From positions 76,223,257 through 76,287,256 of the forward strand of contig NC_080694.1 of NCBI RefSeq assembly GCF_030445035.2: a DNA stretch of 64,000 nt, written 5' to 3'. The stretch is from Dasypus novemcinctus (Eukaryota > Chordata > Mammalia > Cingulata > Dasypodidae). The notes below the pieces were generated by a model. That model made no database searches. It worked only from the letters and a program-made list of their open reading frames with translations, and was not told the DNA's origin. The translations under genes and the position numbers were made by a program. Of this stretch, positions 10,125-22,610 are shown piece by piece; the first letter of the stretch is position 1, and every line of letters begins with the position of its first letter.

Positions 10125-13100
10125 GAACACAAGGACATACTGACAAATGGAACTGAATTGAGAGTTCTGACATAGATCCTCACATATGTTGCCCACTGAT
10201 GTTCAACAAGGCCACCAAGCACCCTCTACTGGGACAGAATGGTCTTTTTAAGAAATGGTATCATGAGAACTGCATATCCATATCCAAAAGAATGAGAGCA
10301 TCACCATGTGATTCTCTATGCAAAAATTAACTCAAGATGGATCAAAGACCTACACACAAGGGCCAAGACTTAAAACTCCTATAAGGTAATGTATGGAAGC
10401 AGCTGCAAGTTCATATATTAGTATATATCTTCAAAAAAATACCCCAAAGTGCATGCAACAAAATAAAAAAGATAGATAAATTTGATCTCCTCAAAACTGA
10501 AAAAGCAGTGCATCAAAGGATTTTGTCAAGAAAGTGAAAAGGCAGCTTATTCAGTGGCAGAAATATTTGGTAATCATTTTCAGCATATAAAGAGAAATCC
10601 TTCATCCAAAAAAAAAGACAACCCATTTAAAAATTTGGCCTGATATTGAATAGACGGTTTTCCAAAGAGGAAATAGAAATGGGAAAAAGTACATGAAAAA
10701 ATGCTCAACATCACTAGCTATTAGGGAAATGTAAATAAAAAACTTCAATAAAATATCATTTTATACCTATTACACTGATGGCTATTTAAAAATTAAAATC
10801 AGAGAACTACAAGTGTTGTAGAGGATGTGCAGGCATGGGAGCTCTAATCCAGTGCTGGTGGGAATGTAGAATGGTGCAGCCATTGTGGGGGAAATTTGGC
10901 AGTTGCTTAGCAATCTAAATATAGAATTGCCATATGATCCAATAATCTGGTGAATGGATAAGAAGATTTGGTATATACATACAATGGAATATTACTCAGG
11001 TGTAAGAATGGATGAAGTGTTAACACTCATGACAACATGGATGAACCTTGAAGATCTTATGTTGAATGGAGTCACTAAAGAACAAATATTACACCACCTC
11101 ATTGATGTGACCTAAGCCTTTTGAATAGCCAAAGTCTGGAAGATAGGCTAACAAGAGACAGGAAAAGAATAGAATGTGGTGACCCAATGCTAAATATGGG
11201 CAAAATCCATGATAAGGTGAAAGAGGGCAGTTTGGCAGTGGAGAAAGTTGATGGTGGTGCACATACATGAGCAGGGTTGTTGATGCTTGAATGTGAGGGT
11301 CAGCAGGGAAGGTGTTGGGATGGACTATCCAAGGAACTGAAAGGAGGACTGGAGGAAGGAAGAGGTGAACTCTGAGATTTGCAAGTCTGTGGTTGCAAGT
11401 ACAATGGTGGGAATGCTTTTTGGTAAATATGATAGAGGAGGTCATTGGTACAGGGCAAAAACAGTACTGGGGAATATATGGGAAAAGTTTCTCATGGGGC
11501 ATGCTTCTATGGAATATGAATGTACACATCTTTCTATAGGGTGCTATTTCAGTGGGTGGAGACCCACACAATAGACAAGAAAAAATTAAACTCCTATCCT
11601 TGGTACTCTTGCTATGTTCTCAAATAGAGGGACAAGAACCTCTCAAGTACATAGGCAGCACGGCACCTACTTAAATAAAACAGATTAGTATGTTAAGCCA
11701 GCAATATTAATGCATGCAAATATGAAAATTATTTTTCAAATATTAAAAGTTAATGGTTCCCAAAGATTTTTGAGGGTGATGGGAAGAATGAGTAGATCAT
11801 AGGGCATTTTGGGGGCACTGGAATTTTCTTCATAAGCTTGCAATGACACTCATAGGACATTATAAAATTTGTTAGAAAATATCAAAGTATATGGTTCAGA
11901 AGGTAAACCATAATGTAAACTATTGACCATGGTTAGTAGCAGTGCTTTGATATTTTTTCACCAATTGTTATAAATGTACAATATTCATGTAGGATATTAT
12001 TTGGTAGGGGAGGATGGGGGGGAAGAGTATACTGTATGGGGACACATTATATATTTTATGTGACTTTTCTGTAACCTAAGTCATTCTGGAAAATAAAGTG
12101 AAAATAAACAGTAAGACACTGGGGGACCACACAAGAAGAAATTGTGGATACATATAAAATATAACAGATCTTACAGTGATGAAAGGCACAGTGAAAAAAT
12201 TTTAAAATATTTTAATTTTAAAAATATTTTAACATTTATTATTGTAATATGTTGGATTTCTTAGAGAGGTTTTGGATTACAGAAGGATTGCAACTGTGGC
12301 AGGGGAGGATAACAGGTATGGGAAATCAGTGGTAGGGGAATTTAAGGGGAGGGATCATCTGTGGCATGTTTCTGTGGAATATGAATATGTCTTTATAGTC
12401 ATGGGGTATTTTCTCAGTGGATGGAAACCCACAGTATAACAGATGGAATTGAATTCCCATCCAGCTACATAGTCCCAAAGAGTAGCAAGAATCTCTTGAG
12501 TACACAGGAAATGCCTAGCAAAGGAGGAGAAACCAATATACCTGACCCTTAATTGATGAGCACTCTTAGGAACTTTGTTCTTGTGAAATTGAAATTTAAC
12601 CTAGGTATATATATTGCCTAAGAGTTACCTCCTGAAAACCTCCTTGTTGCTCAAATTTGACCTCTCTCTAAACTGTACTCAGCATATAAATTCACTATCT
12701 TTCTACCGATGAGGGACATGACTCTCAGGGATGAGCTTCCCTGGCACAGAAGGATTATTACTAGCGATTCATTTGGATAAAGACCTTGACTGAAAGGGGG
12801 AAATATTAAATAAGAATGAGTTTTTATGGCTAAGAGATTTCAAAGTAATTCTGAAGGTCATCCCAGAGGTTATGCATATGTTTGTTTCAGGAAGGTTACA
12901 CTGACTACCCAGCAAACAGTGCCTCAAGAAGGGGTGTTCCTAAGGCCTCTAGAGACATCTGGACACTATAGGCAGGTCAGAAAAACCCAGGAAATCAGCA
13001 ACCTTTCAGTGGGCCTTACTTTGTAATATATGATATCCCAACTCCTGAATGTTTCAGAGTTAGACTCATTTATAATTTTCCTACACATGGTTCTTCTGCT

Positions 13101-13640
13101 CCATTTATTTGAATCTATTATTAACACTAGACACATGTAATACATGTCCCAAAGACAAACTTTTGACTGTTCATATACTGGTTGAGCCCTGATTGTCAGT
13201 AGAGTTGAAGCTAACACCTACTCTCCAGTTCATTGGGCTCTCCCAGGACAATTAACAAAAGGATGATGATGGACAATGCCCATCCCAAAAAACAATGAGT
13301 ATCTACACCTGCAAGCAAGACAGTTCCTCCTATCTGTTCCATGGGATCAAAACCCCTCTCAATTGGAAACAAAGGGGCATCACCATTCTTAAATTCTCAA
13401 GATTGAGGAACAAATAAACAAGGGAGAGTGAAACTATGGACTAAAATAGACTTATTATTATTATAGTAGTGGAAGAGCTTATAAATTTGATATAAGGACA
13501 GTGGTCTCCACACGTTCTGAGGGGAGGGAAAGGGAAAAATAGGTATAACATGGGGTCTTTTGGGGATATTGGAATTGTTATGAATGATATTGCAATGATG
13601 GATACAAGCCATACTTATAGAAATGGGTTCTGCAAAGTGA
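10125..13640 (+). mobile_element. Old L1 continued: ORF2 C-terminal part and long 3'UTR
   Basis: Right after the duplicated target the ORF2 frame of the 5761-8776 element resumes (HKD-type and [13 protein letters not shown] blocks) and runs, broken, to about 11100. From there to about 13640 the sequence follows the same order of landmarks as the 2.6-2.8 kb 3'UTRs of L1-B and L1-C. The long 3'UTR is therefore an old property of this L1 lineage. No intact frame remains. Confidence 0.7.
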
Positions 13641-14945
13641 CAGGATTCAAGAGTAATATCCAAAAATCAGTAGTATTTCTAAACATTATGAATGAAAAAT
13701 CTGAGAAAGAAGTCAATAAAAAATCCATTTAGAATAAAAAATAAAATAATAAAATATCAAGAATAAATCTAACCATGCATGTAAAGAACCTGTACATGGA
13801 AACTACAAAACTTTGCTACAAGAAATCAAATAAGAGTTAAATTAATGGATGGATTTTCCTTGTTTTGGATTGGAAGATTTTAAATTGTTAAGATGTCAAT
13901 TCTAACAAAATTAATTTATATATCCAATGCAATCCTGTATTAATCAGCCAAATGGGTGCTGATGAAAAATACCAAAAATCTGTTGGGTTTTATAAAAGGG
14001 TAATTATTAAGGTAGAAGTTTATAATACCTGGCCTTAAAGTCCAAGTCACTTCCCTCACCAAAATCTTCCACTGAACTGGGGCAGAATTTCCTCTTCAAA
14101 AAATGGTGCTGAGAGAACTGGATATCAATGTCCAAAACAAAGAGATAGGATCACCATTTCATGCCCTACACAAAATTAACTCAAGATGTATCAAACACCT
14201 AAATATAAGAGCCAAGACCACAAAGCTCCTGGAAGATAGTGTAGGGAAATATCTGTGAGATATTGCAATAGGGAAAGGTTTCAAAAACCTTATACCCAAA
14301 GTGTAACCAAGAAGAAAAAATAGATAAACTGGACCTTCTCAAAATTAAAGCAGTAACTTTTGCTTCAAAGGAGTTTGTTAAGAAAGTGAGAAGGGAGCCT
14401 ATGCAATGGGAGAAAATATTTGATAACCATTTATCTAATCAGGGCCTAATATCCAGCACATATAAAGAAATCCTACATCCTGCTAACTATAGACCTTCCA
14501 TATAATTTGGCCATCCCACCAATGGGCATATAACCAGAAAAATTGAAAGTAGGGATACAAACAGATGTATGCACACCAATGTGTTCATAGTGCCGTTATT
14601 CATTATTGCCTAAATCTGTAAGAAACCCAAGTGTCCATCAAGAGATTAATGGATATGCAAATTGTATTATATACATACAATGGGATATTACTCAGCTGTA
14701 GGAAGGAATGCAGTATTAACACATGGAACAACAGGATGAATTTTGAAGGCCATGCTTATTAGCAATTCTCCCACATGTGTTCCATCAATTGTAACAAATG
14801 CACCACACTAATGAAAGATGTTAATGGAGAAAAGTGTAAGTGTAAGAGAGTTTGGGGTATATGGGAATCCCCTATATTTTTGATGTAACATTTATATAAT
14901 CTAAAGATTCCTTAAAAACTGATTTAATTGCACAGAAAGGTTTGA
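13641..14945 (+). mobile_element. Old L1 ORF2 and short 3' tail
   Basis: 13650-13930 is ORF2 (a KSVVFLN-like string following the position of the catalytic FADD block). 14074-14760 is ORF2 C-terminal sequence. 14760-14945 is a short 3' tail of the G-rich 3'UTR type. Many stops are present. An unrelated repeat occupies 13936-14072. Confidence 0.7.
13936..14072. repeat. Unclassified interspersed repeat inside L1
   Basis: The stretch starting near tgtattaatcagccaaa and ending near caccaaaatc breaks otherwise L1 ORF2-like sequence. It looks like a dispersed mammalian or xenarthran repeat, but I cannot name the family. Confidence 0.4.
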
Positions 14946-16179
14946 ATGGATAACAGAAGAATAATTTTGCATATTTAACAGGGATTTAAGATGCAAAGAT
15001 TCATTTTATGAATGGTAGGTAAACAAACATGAATAAATGTACCATAAATTTCTCCACTTGCAGATGTAGGTTTTACCAAAAGAGGAAGGGAAGAATACTT
15101 AAGGGCTGAGACCTTGTTAGGGTCAATCCTTCAATGTCATTCACATACATTTAATAATTTTAAACAACTGATGATATTTTAAAACAGGGTGCTACACATG
15201 TAAAATCACTAAAATCCAGTCATGCAGGGACATAACCTGATGAGATTATTAAACTGAAATGATAAAAAAATAAGCATTTATCAAAGTGTCTGAGGAGACT
15301 GAGACAATCACAAATGAATTAACACTGTACGACCACAGTTTTTTCACAGTGCTATGATGGGAAAAGAAACAATTGGAAAATTTTCGAAGGAATGCTTATG
15401 AGTAAAATCTGAGATTTAGGAATTCTCTTACAATTGATCTTGGTAAATATATTTCATGAGGCAAAATAAAGATATGCCCAAACATCTAAAATTGTTGAAT
15501 GATGTTAATACCCACTATACAATATTAATAGATGACCTCATCCATCCCTGCTTATTATGAATCAAAAGTTATAACATGTAAGTAGGGAAGTTCAGAAAGA
15601 AAAATATTGCCAGTGGGCACAGATAGCAAAAAGTCTAAACAACTATTGTAATTTTAATTCCTGGACAAGGTAATTATTATAATTATTTTACTAAATAATA
15701 ATTTGTAAGTAATTATTTGCAATCATAATGATCTTAATATAATTTTAATAAAGTCCTCATGTGCCAAAGAAAAGAGGCAAAATATAACAGGTGAAGAAAG
15801 CAAATATAAGTGTTTTAAATGTATCATATTTCAGTAAAAGAATTATAGATTTCACTTATAAATTTGAAAAATTTTTAAAAAAGGTTAAATATATAATATG
15901 AAATACAAAACACAACTAAAAGAAGAGTTCTATATAAGAGGAAGAAAAACAGTAAGCTAAAAGAAATACCATATAAAAGTCAGGGATTAACAGAAACAGC
16001 AATGTTACAGTACAAAGTCATAAAAATGAATAGACTATAAATGTGGCCATAATTGTAAGTATTATCAATTCAATAAGAGAGAAAAATTCTCAGATTGAAT
16101 CAAAACATTAGCATAACTCCAAGCTATATTTCAAGATGCCTGCCATCAAAGAAACGAGATTTGTGGACAAAATGAATGG
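14946..16179. other. Unassigned AT-rich stretch, no gene seen
   Basis: No long open frame, no RNA gene and no repeat family that I recognise. AT-rich runs (for example taattattataatt near 15660-15720) are the only visible structure. Confidence 0.5.
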
Positions 16180-16510
16180 ACTACACATGTGCATGAGTCC
16201 TTTGTTAAGTTCACAACTTCTGTAATAAAAGTATATTAAAAATAACATACTTATTATTATATGGGTTGAGGGAAAAATACACCAAATGTAAGATATGGAC
16301 TAGGGTTAGCAGTAAGATTTTATTGATGTTCTTCCATAATTATAACAAATGTCTCAGAATAATGCAAGGTGTTGATGGCAAATTGATATGTGGGACCCAT
16401 GTATGATAAGCAGATTTGTTTTGTAAGTTCACACATTTTACTTACATTATTGTTTACATATGTTCATGTATGATATAATTCAAAATTTTTTTAAATAAAG
16501 ATTGAGTCAT
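16180..16510 (+). mobile_element. L1 3'UTR fragment
   Basis: It is homologous along its length to 2440-2785 (shared landmarks: a free aataaaa block, the tatgatataattca block and the terminal ttttaaataaag). It is a 5'-truncated L1 3' end. Confidence 0.65.
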
Positions 16511-17273
16511 AAATGAAACTTAAAGGCAGGAAAAATGAAAATGGGAATTGCATTATTAATAAAAGTGAAGACCACATTAGAAGAAGGATTGGTTATGGAT
16601 GTAAGAGCAAGAACAGGGTCAAAATAATTGTAAATATTTTAGACTAATAAACAGAAAATCTCAAGTGGGAAAGATTGAGAGAAACAGTTAAGGTGAATCA
16701 AGGACTTCACAATCTTCTCTCAGAAGAAATCATTCATATAACTCTATAATAGGCAATAATACAGAACATTCCCATTCTTAAATAGATTTTAAATATTATG
16801 CTATGAATATCCTGGTGAAACAACTTGATAGTAAATAAAGTTTTTTATTCACATATTCTTTCATTACAAAAATTAACACAGAATTCTAGGTTCCAGATAG
16901 AAATTTTGAAATGAACAAACAGACCAACAGAAGAAAAATACATAAAATCAGATCATCAAAGTAAAATGTGTGCAAATCCATGATCAATATAAATTAGAAA
17001 GTCATAATGAAAAAGTGGAACTTGAACTTTGGCTGCTAAAAATCTTTGGGCCTTAAAGGTACATGTATTTGGAAAAGGGGATTGATGGATTACAGATTTC
17101 TGTATAACTGTACAGATAACACATTTGCTGAATGGTATAAGACAAGTTTACCCTATGATAGTTAAGGGTAAATAGTAGGCAAATTATTAAGAAATGTGGA
17201 GGCCATGTAAGGAAGTCACCTGCTTGGGGTAGGAGAACGCTAGCTTTTATTGGACAGGCAGGAAGCAACAATT
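16511..17273. other. Unassigned stretch, no gene seen
   Basis: Nothing recognisable beyond scattered short A/T runs. Confidence 0.4.
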
Positions 17274-17286
17274 AAGAGTAGGGCCA

Positions 17287-17517
17287 CACTGGATGGAACG
17301 TGGGAGAGTGTGGGCTATGATGTGGACCATTGACCATGATGTGCAGTGGTGCTCAAAGATGTATTCACCAAATGCAATGAATGGCTCATGATGATGGAGG
17401 AGATTGTTGTTATGGGGGAGGAGTGGGGTGAGGGGGGTGGGGGATATATGGAGACCTCATTTTTTTAATGTAATATTAAAAAAATAAAGACAAAAATAAT
17501 TTGGTGTAAAAAAAAAA
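17287..17517 (+). mobile_element. Short 5'-truncated L1 insertion with clean target-site duplication
   Basis: 231 bp of L1 3' end: a G-rich tract around 17410-17450, then ATGTAATATT, AATAAA and a run of A. The exact 13-bp repeat aagagtagggcca flanks it at 17274-17286 and 17518-17530. The perfect duplication and uninterrupted A tail indicate a comparatively recent insertion. Confidence 0.9.
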
Positions 17518-17530
17518 AAGAGTAGGGCCA

Positions 17531-20500
17531 TATGTTGTTTGAAAATTCAAAGTTTTGAGGGAGGCAAACACATAAGCATTAATTTCATAGTCTAATATGA
17601 GGCAATGGCACTTTAGCTCATTGTGATAAACCTTAAAGAATTAAACACAAGATAAGATACATTCAGAGCTACTGGACAGTAAGGATATAGGTTCATTGAA
17701 TAAAATAAAGCATATTATAAAGCAGGTGGAAATATTTTCAGAGTAGGCAAGACCGAACTCACCAAATTTCCAAATACCTATTGGTATTTGTGAGAATTAT
17801 TATTTTTTCTTCTAACATTTTATTTAAAAAGAAGTCTCTGATAAATCTGCTTAATTGGCAGAGAGACGAAACTCCCTCATAGGGCTCTTAATTGATGCTG
17901 AGAGTCAAAATTCTCCCTTAGGACATTTCACTGCAGACATCTCATGGATATTGTTCATTGTTCCCAGCCTTAAATTAACTATTGCAGTGGTTTTCTTCAT
18001 TTTGGAATGTTACAACCAGATATGTCAAATAGGGTATGTTAAGAATGGGACTAGTAGAAAACCAAACTCACCAAACTCTCCTGCTACTTAGGCGTTGGAG
18101 ACAGACTGCATGGCTGGCATTGTGAAATTAATCATCACTGAACATTGCATTTTTCAACACAGAAATGAAAATATGATGCTGCATCCTGTGAAGCACCAGG
18201 AAATGTTGCAGATAGTTCAGACAACCTCATCAATATAAAGGAACAAATGTGAGTTTACATGCTTTCCTCAATTTAATGAAAATTAACCAATAATGTCAGA
18301 CAGCTAAAATTTACAGTGCTTTTCTAATATATTGTGTTTCTCATGTTTTGAAAAAGGCACAAGATTATTATGACTCTTTCCACTTAGAAAAAGGAAAAGT
18401 GACTGTTAAGTTTGTGTTATATTCAAGGATAAACACAGTAATCTAAATGTTAAATCTATACTCCGCTCCTTTATCTCTGAAGATCTTATGCATTGCAGTT
18501 ACATGGTTGAAATAATGTATTTAAATTTGACTGATGTTCTCTTGCATCATCACTACAAAATTAATCATGAACAAATCAAACACATTATGATCATTTGTGG
18601 CATCCTTTGATCATGGTCCATATATTTTAATTAAAATATTTTCTAAATGGAGAAGAGGGAAGCATAGTAGAGTGTGGGAACATTACCTTTATTTTGAATG
18701 ATATTAGATGCGGGGTCTTATAATCATTCTCACAGAGAAAATAGGTGGGGAAACATTTTCAATTTGGATTATTTAAGAAAGACCCCCACACTGGTTGTGA
18801 GGCCAATTATAGCATCAAAGGCAATAGATCACCAAGCACTGAGATGCTGACTGAAGGAGCCGAGTCGTGGTGAGACAAGACTGCCTAACGGAGACTAGGA
18901 CCCAGCCTCTTTCCTCTCTGCTAAGCACACGATCTCACCAGGCATTGCTTCCCTGAAAAAGCATACTCAGACCTTTGCAAAAGTCCAGAGCTCCTGTAGT
19001 AGCCTTCCGTAAGAAATATTGTATTTTCACACATATGGAACACCTTGAACTATATTATCATAGCTTCTCTGCAAGAAATAGTCCTGTTAAGGATGCCATG
19101 CTAATGTGGAAATTGGATTAGTAAAAAAAATTTAATTCTACCTTCATGAAAACATACTGAAGAAGGAAAATAATTAGTAGTATACTTAATGATCTTCCTG
19201 TCAGTGTGACTTAAATATAATAGCACAAACCAGTGGAAACAGAAATAAGTCTAACAATAATAAGATTATATTAAAAATTGTGTTTAAAAAGTGCTGAAAT
19301 TATTTCCTGCCATTTGATAATGACCTTGCACTTTTTTTGATGGCATGTGAAGAGGCAGATTAAGGAAGTTTTGTTTTAATGATAAGATATTGTTATATAG
19401 ACATGTATACAAATTTACAAAAACAATGCAAATAATAACTAACACAAGAGAAATGGCTACAATGGGGTGCTACCCTAAGTATTTTATATGTGTTTTTATT
19501 GTAGTAAAGTATACCTAACATAAAATTTCCCATTTTAAAGTGTATATTCACAGTGTTTGCAACCATCACTGTGTTTCCAGAACTTTTTCACCACATTTTC
19601 ATTGGTGTTTTTATGTGTTTTCATAATATTGTATTTTTATAAAAATATATTTAAGAGTGGAGAAATACATTGTAAATTAAGAAAAATAATGGGTATAAGA
19701 ATGCAGTATAGAATAGACATGAAAAAGATATTTATTTTGATCAGATAAATAGCAATTAAGACTGTTCAATAAATGTACTTTAATCTACATAAGGCAGGAA
19801 TCCATATCACTGATGAGTTTCTTGTTTTTAAGGCTGCCCCTTTCTCACCTAGGATGCCAGGCTAAAGGTCATATTAATGTCTGAGTGTACAAACCAGAGC
19901 CAAGAACCTGCAGGCGAATCCTCAGGGACAAGCTCATCACTTGCATACTTTAATGTGGGGGAATGTTCTGCGCATTGACCCTGCACATGCAGATGCAGAG
20001 TGCATCGTACAGGGATCAGTCGGCTTAAGAACATGACACAACACCGATGAACACTTTAGGCAGTGAACACCACAGAGAAGTTTACAGGAACCTCCTCCCT
20101 GGCACACCAGTAAAGCCTGGAATATGAGAGGCGAACAAATTATTAATATGAGAGTCTGATTAAAGTCTGTTTCAGTGATGAATTGTGAATAAAAGTTAGC
20201 ATTAACGAGGGAGCTCATAGGAGATTTTAAGCTAAAATAATATACACAACCATTCACACACATGTATTTTCAGGGTAAAATATGTTCTCCTACATACATT
20301 GTGTATTAGGATCACACTAGCTGTTGTAATTAAGAAAACATAAAAAATTAGTGGCTTAATCACATAAAATTTAATTCTTCCTCAAATAATGATATAATGT
20401 GCACTAGACACCTACATCTCTTCCAAAATGAGGCCCCACATGTTCAACATTAGTCTATCAAACTTGCTAGTGATTGGGGAGAAAAACACATCTCCCCTTA

Positions 20501-20960
20501 CATTGTTTACTACATTGTTAATTAACATGACCTCATCTAGTTGCTGTGAAAAGAAGCAGTGGCTTGATTTAAAAAAGCCACAAAAAAACATTTGTCTCTG
20601 CTTAAAGTGCAATCAGCAATCAGGAAGGGATTTAGGACATTCATTTTGAGTGCATGAAGTATGGTGGGCATACATAGAATAAATCGCATAAGATTAATAA
20701 ATAGTTTACAGTAAATGCTTGTGGCATTGGCATCTCTTTGGAAAACTAAAATGATCACTTGTACAGTTTCTGTGATCTTTATGGTTTCAGTCTGCAGTAA
20801 ATTTTGATTGTAACTGATCCGTCACTGAATTTGAGAATTCTTAATAATACACTGAAATCATGAACCCAACAGAGGTTTTGATAGTTATTTAAAGAAACGG
20901 AAATAAAAGAAGTTATAACTCATTATGTGTGTTTATTTTTACTTATTACCTTTCAATTCA
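17531..20960. other. 5' flank of olfactory receptor gene, no other coding gene seen
   Basis: This stretch has few recognisable transposons. 19480-19600 resembles the 3' end of old mammalian L1M elements (the aaaatttcccattttaaa block). 20310-20470 looks like a degraded interspersed repeat that I cannot name. Upstream non-coding exons of the receptor gene could lie here, but I cannot identify them. Confidence 0.4.
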
Positions 20961-20963
20961 AAC

Positions 20964-20965
20964 AG
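20964..20965 (+). promoter_or_regulatory. Candidate 3' splice acceptor upstream of the receptor start
   Basis: A pyrimidine-containing stretch ends in AACAG at 20961-20965, 13 bases before the ATG. Olfactory receptor genes usually have one or more 5' non-coding exons spliced just ahead of the single coding exon. The site fits that pattern but is weak. Confidence 0.35.
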
Positions 20966-20978
20966 TTAATTTAAATCA

Positions 20979-21911
20979 ATGGTGGGAAAGAACGAGACAA
21001 CAGGAGTGGATTTTATCCTCCTGGGGCTCTTCTCCAGCATGAAGCATGCTGACGTCCTCGTTGGGGTGATCACCCTCATCTACCTTGCTGCCCTCACTGG
21101 GAATTCCACCCTGATTCTCCTCATCCTGGTGGAGACCCAGCTCCACACACCCATGTACTTCCTTCTCAGCCAGCTGTCCCTCATCGACTTGCTCTTCATC
21201 TCCACCACAGTCCCCAAGATGGTTAAGGACTTTTTCTTAGGTAAGAAAAACATCTCAAACATAGGCTGTGGGACACAGATGTTTTTCTATCTGATGCTGG
21301 CAGGAGCTGAGTGCATTCTCCTGACTCTCATGGCTTGTGATCGCTATGTGGCCATCTGCCATCCCCTGAGATACCCAGTCATCATGAACCAGAGGGTCTG
21401 CCAGAAGATGGTCACAGCATCCTGGGTTGGCGGTATGTCAGATGCAGTAGTTCAGACCATGTACACCATGCACTTACCTAAATGTGGCCACAAGGAGATA
21501 GATCATTTTTTCTGTGAAGTCATGGCTATCTTGAGTTTTTCCTGTGAGGATACCTCTGTATATAAGTTGGCAATTCTTGTGACAGGCATTGTTCTACTCC
21601 TTATTCCTCTTGCCATCATCTTTTCCTCCTACACTGTCATCTTCATCACTGTCTTTCACATGAATTCACCCAAAGGGAGGAAGAAAGCTCTGACCACTTG
21701 CTCCTCCCACCTGGTGGTCGTGGGGCTCTTTTATGGTCCAGGCATGTTCACCTACATGACTCCTGGTTCCTTACATGGTCCTCGTCTGGAAAAGGCTGTA
21801 ACAGTGTTAAATTCAATCATTGCTCCTACACTGAACCCCTATATTTATAGTCTGAGAAACAAGGATGTTTTAGGGGCATTGAAAAAGGTATTGGAAAGGT
21901 GTCTCTCCTAG
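20979..21911 (+). CDS. Olfactory receptor, family 2-like, intact single coding exon
   Basis: A 310-aa seven-transmembrane odorant receptor of the rhodopsin-like GPCR class, expected in cilia of olfactory neurons and coupled to G-olf. Class hallmarks are in order: N-glycosylation site at N5 (NET), GN at 41-42 (TM1), LHTPMYFLLSQLS at 55-67 (TM2), MACDRYVAICHP at 118-129 (TM3/loop), SY at 217-218 (TM5), KALTTCSSHL at 236-245 (TM6) and PTLNPYIYSLRN at 283-294 (TM7). Cys97, Cys169, Cys179 and Cys189 are the usual extracellular cysteines. Length is normal and there is no frameshift or stop. The ATG has A at -3 and G at +4. MACDRY replaces the more common MAYDRY. The sequence looks like family 2 (OR2T/OR2AK/OR2M-like), but I cannot fix the subfamily. 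It is the only host gene seen in the window. Confidence 0.97.
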   Translation: MVGKNETTGVDFILLGLFSSMKHADVLVGVITLIYLAALTGNSTLILLILVETQLHTPMYFLLSQLSLIDLLFISTTVPKMVKDFFLGKKNISNIGCGTQMFFYLMLAGAECILLTLMACDRYVAICHPLRYPVIMNQRVCQKMVTASWVGGMSDAVVQTMYTMHLPKCGHKEIDHFFCEVMAILSFSCEDTSVYKLAILVTGIVLLLIPLAIIFSSYTVIFITVFHMNSPKGRKKALTTCSSHLVVVGLFYGPGMFTYMTPGSLHGPRLEKAVTVLNSIIAPTLNPYIYSLRNKDVLGALKKVLERCLS

Positions 21912-21976
21912 ATGTAAAACTCCCCGTAATTTTATTTCACAACATCTAATGAATATTATGTAATGTTTGAAAAGTC

Positions 21977-21982
21977 AATAAA
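21977..21982 (+). promoter_or_regulatory. Candidate polyadenylation signal of the receptor gene
   Basis: AATAAA lies 66 bases after the stop codon, the first such hexamer downstream. Many receptor genes use more distal signals, so this may not be the one used. Confidence 0.5.
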
Positions 21983-22307
21983 TATTTGTGATCTTTATGT
22001 TATATGTGCCTAAATATTTGTGATCTATTACTTGATTCGCTTTGGTTTGTGGTCTACACAAATTTCACAGTTTTACTAAATGAAATTAATATTCATACAC
22101 TTCGGTAAGAACTTAGTTTTAAAATTTGTGTTAAATTTGTTTTTAAACATTCTTTAAACATATTTATCATGAATTAAAAACTCTTCTATGCTGATGGAAT
22201 GTGTTTTCAATTGTTGTATCTGCCCAGGGTACTTAAATTTTAAGTAGGGATATAAAAATTACTTTACAAGAGATTAATAAAATATCCTGACTTGTGAATT
22301 AGATTAT

Positions 22308-22336
22308 AAAATACATTATTTAAAATAATGTATTTT
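22308..22336. repeat. AT-rich inverted repeat
   Basis: The 13-bp arms aaaatacattatt and aataatgtatttt are exact complements around a 3-base loop. It lies about 400 bases after the receptor stop codon. Confidence 0.7.
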
Positions 22337-22361
22337 AAACACTTATTCACCCAGTAATTTT

Positions 22362-22610
22362 TTAAATATTTATTTTATTTATTTAGTCCCCCCTTGCCAC
22401 TTGTGCTCACTGTCTACTCTCTGTGCCCATTCACTGCATGTTTTTTCTGTGCCTGCTTGTCTCCATTTGTTGCATCATCTTTCTGTGCCAGCTCTCCACA
22501 AGCATGGGCCGTCAGCTCTCTGTGGTTGCAGGCCAGCTTGCCTTGACCAGGACATCCAGGCAACCAAACCCAGGGCCTCTCAATTGCTTGAGCCATTCAC
22601 TTTTGCTGTA
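22362..22610 (-). mobile_element. tRNA-derived SINE (DAS-like)
   Basis: On the minus strand it has a tRNA-like head (A-box-like tggctcaagcaattgag and a weak B box) and a body. A tail of (aaat)n becoming T-rich follows on the + strand at 22362-22385. The head differs from that of the 6563 element, indicating another subfamily. No clear target duplication was found. Confidence 0.75.

Noticed and set aside
18741..19010. Possible upstream exon of the receptor gene (less AT-rich patch)
   Set aside because: No convincing donor site, promoter or reading frame could be tied to it by eye, so it was left as unassigned flank.
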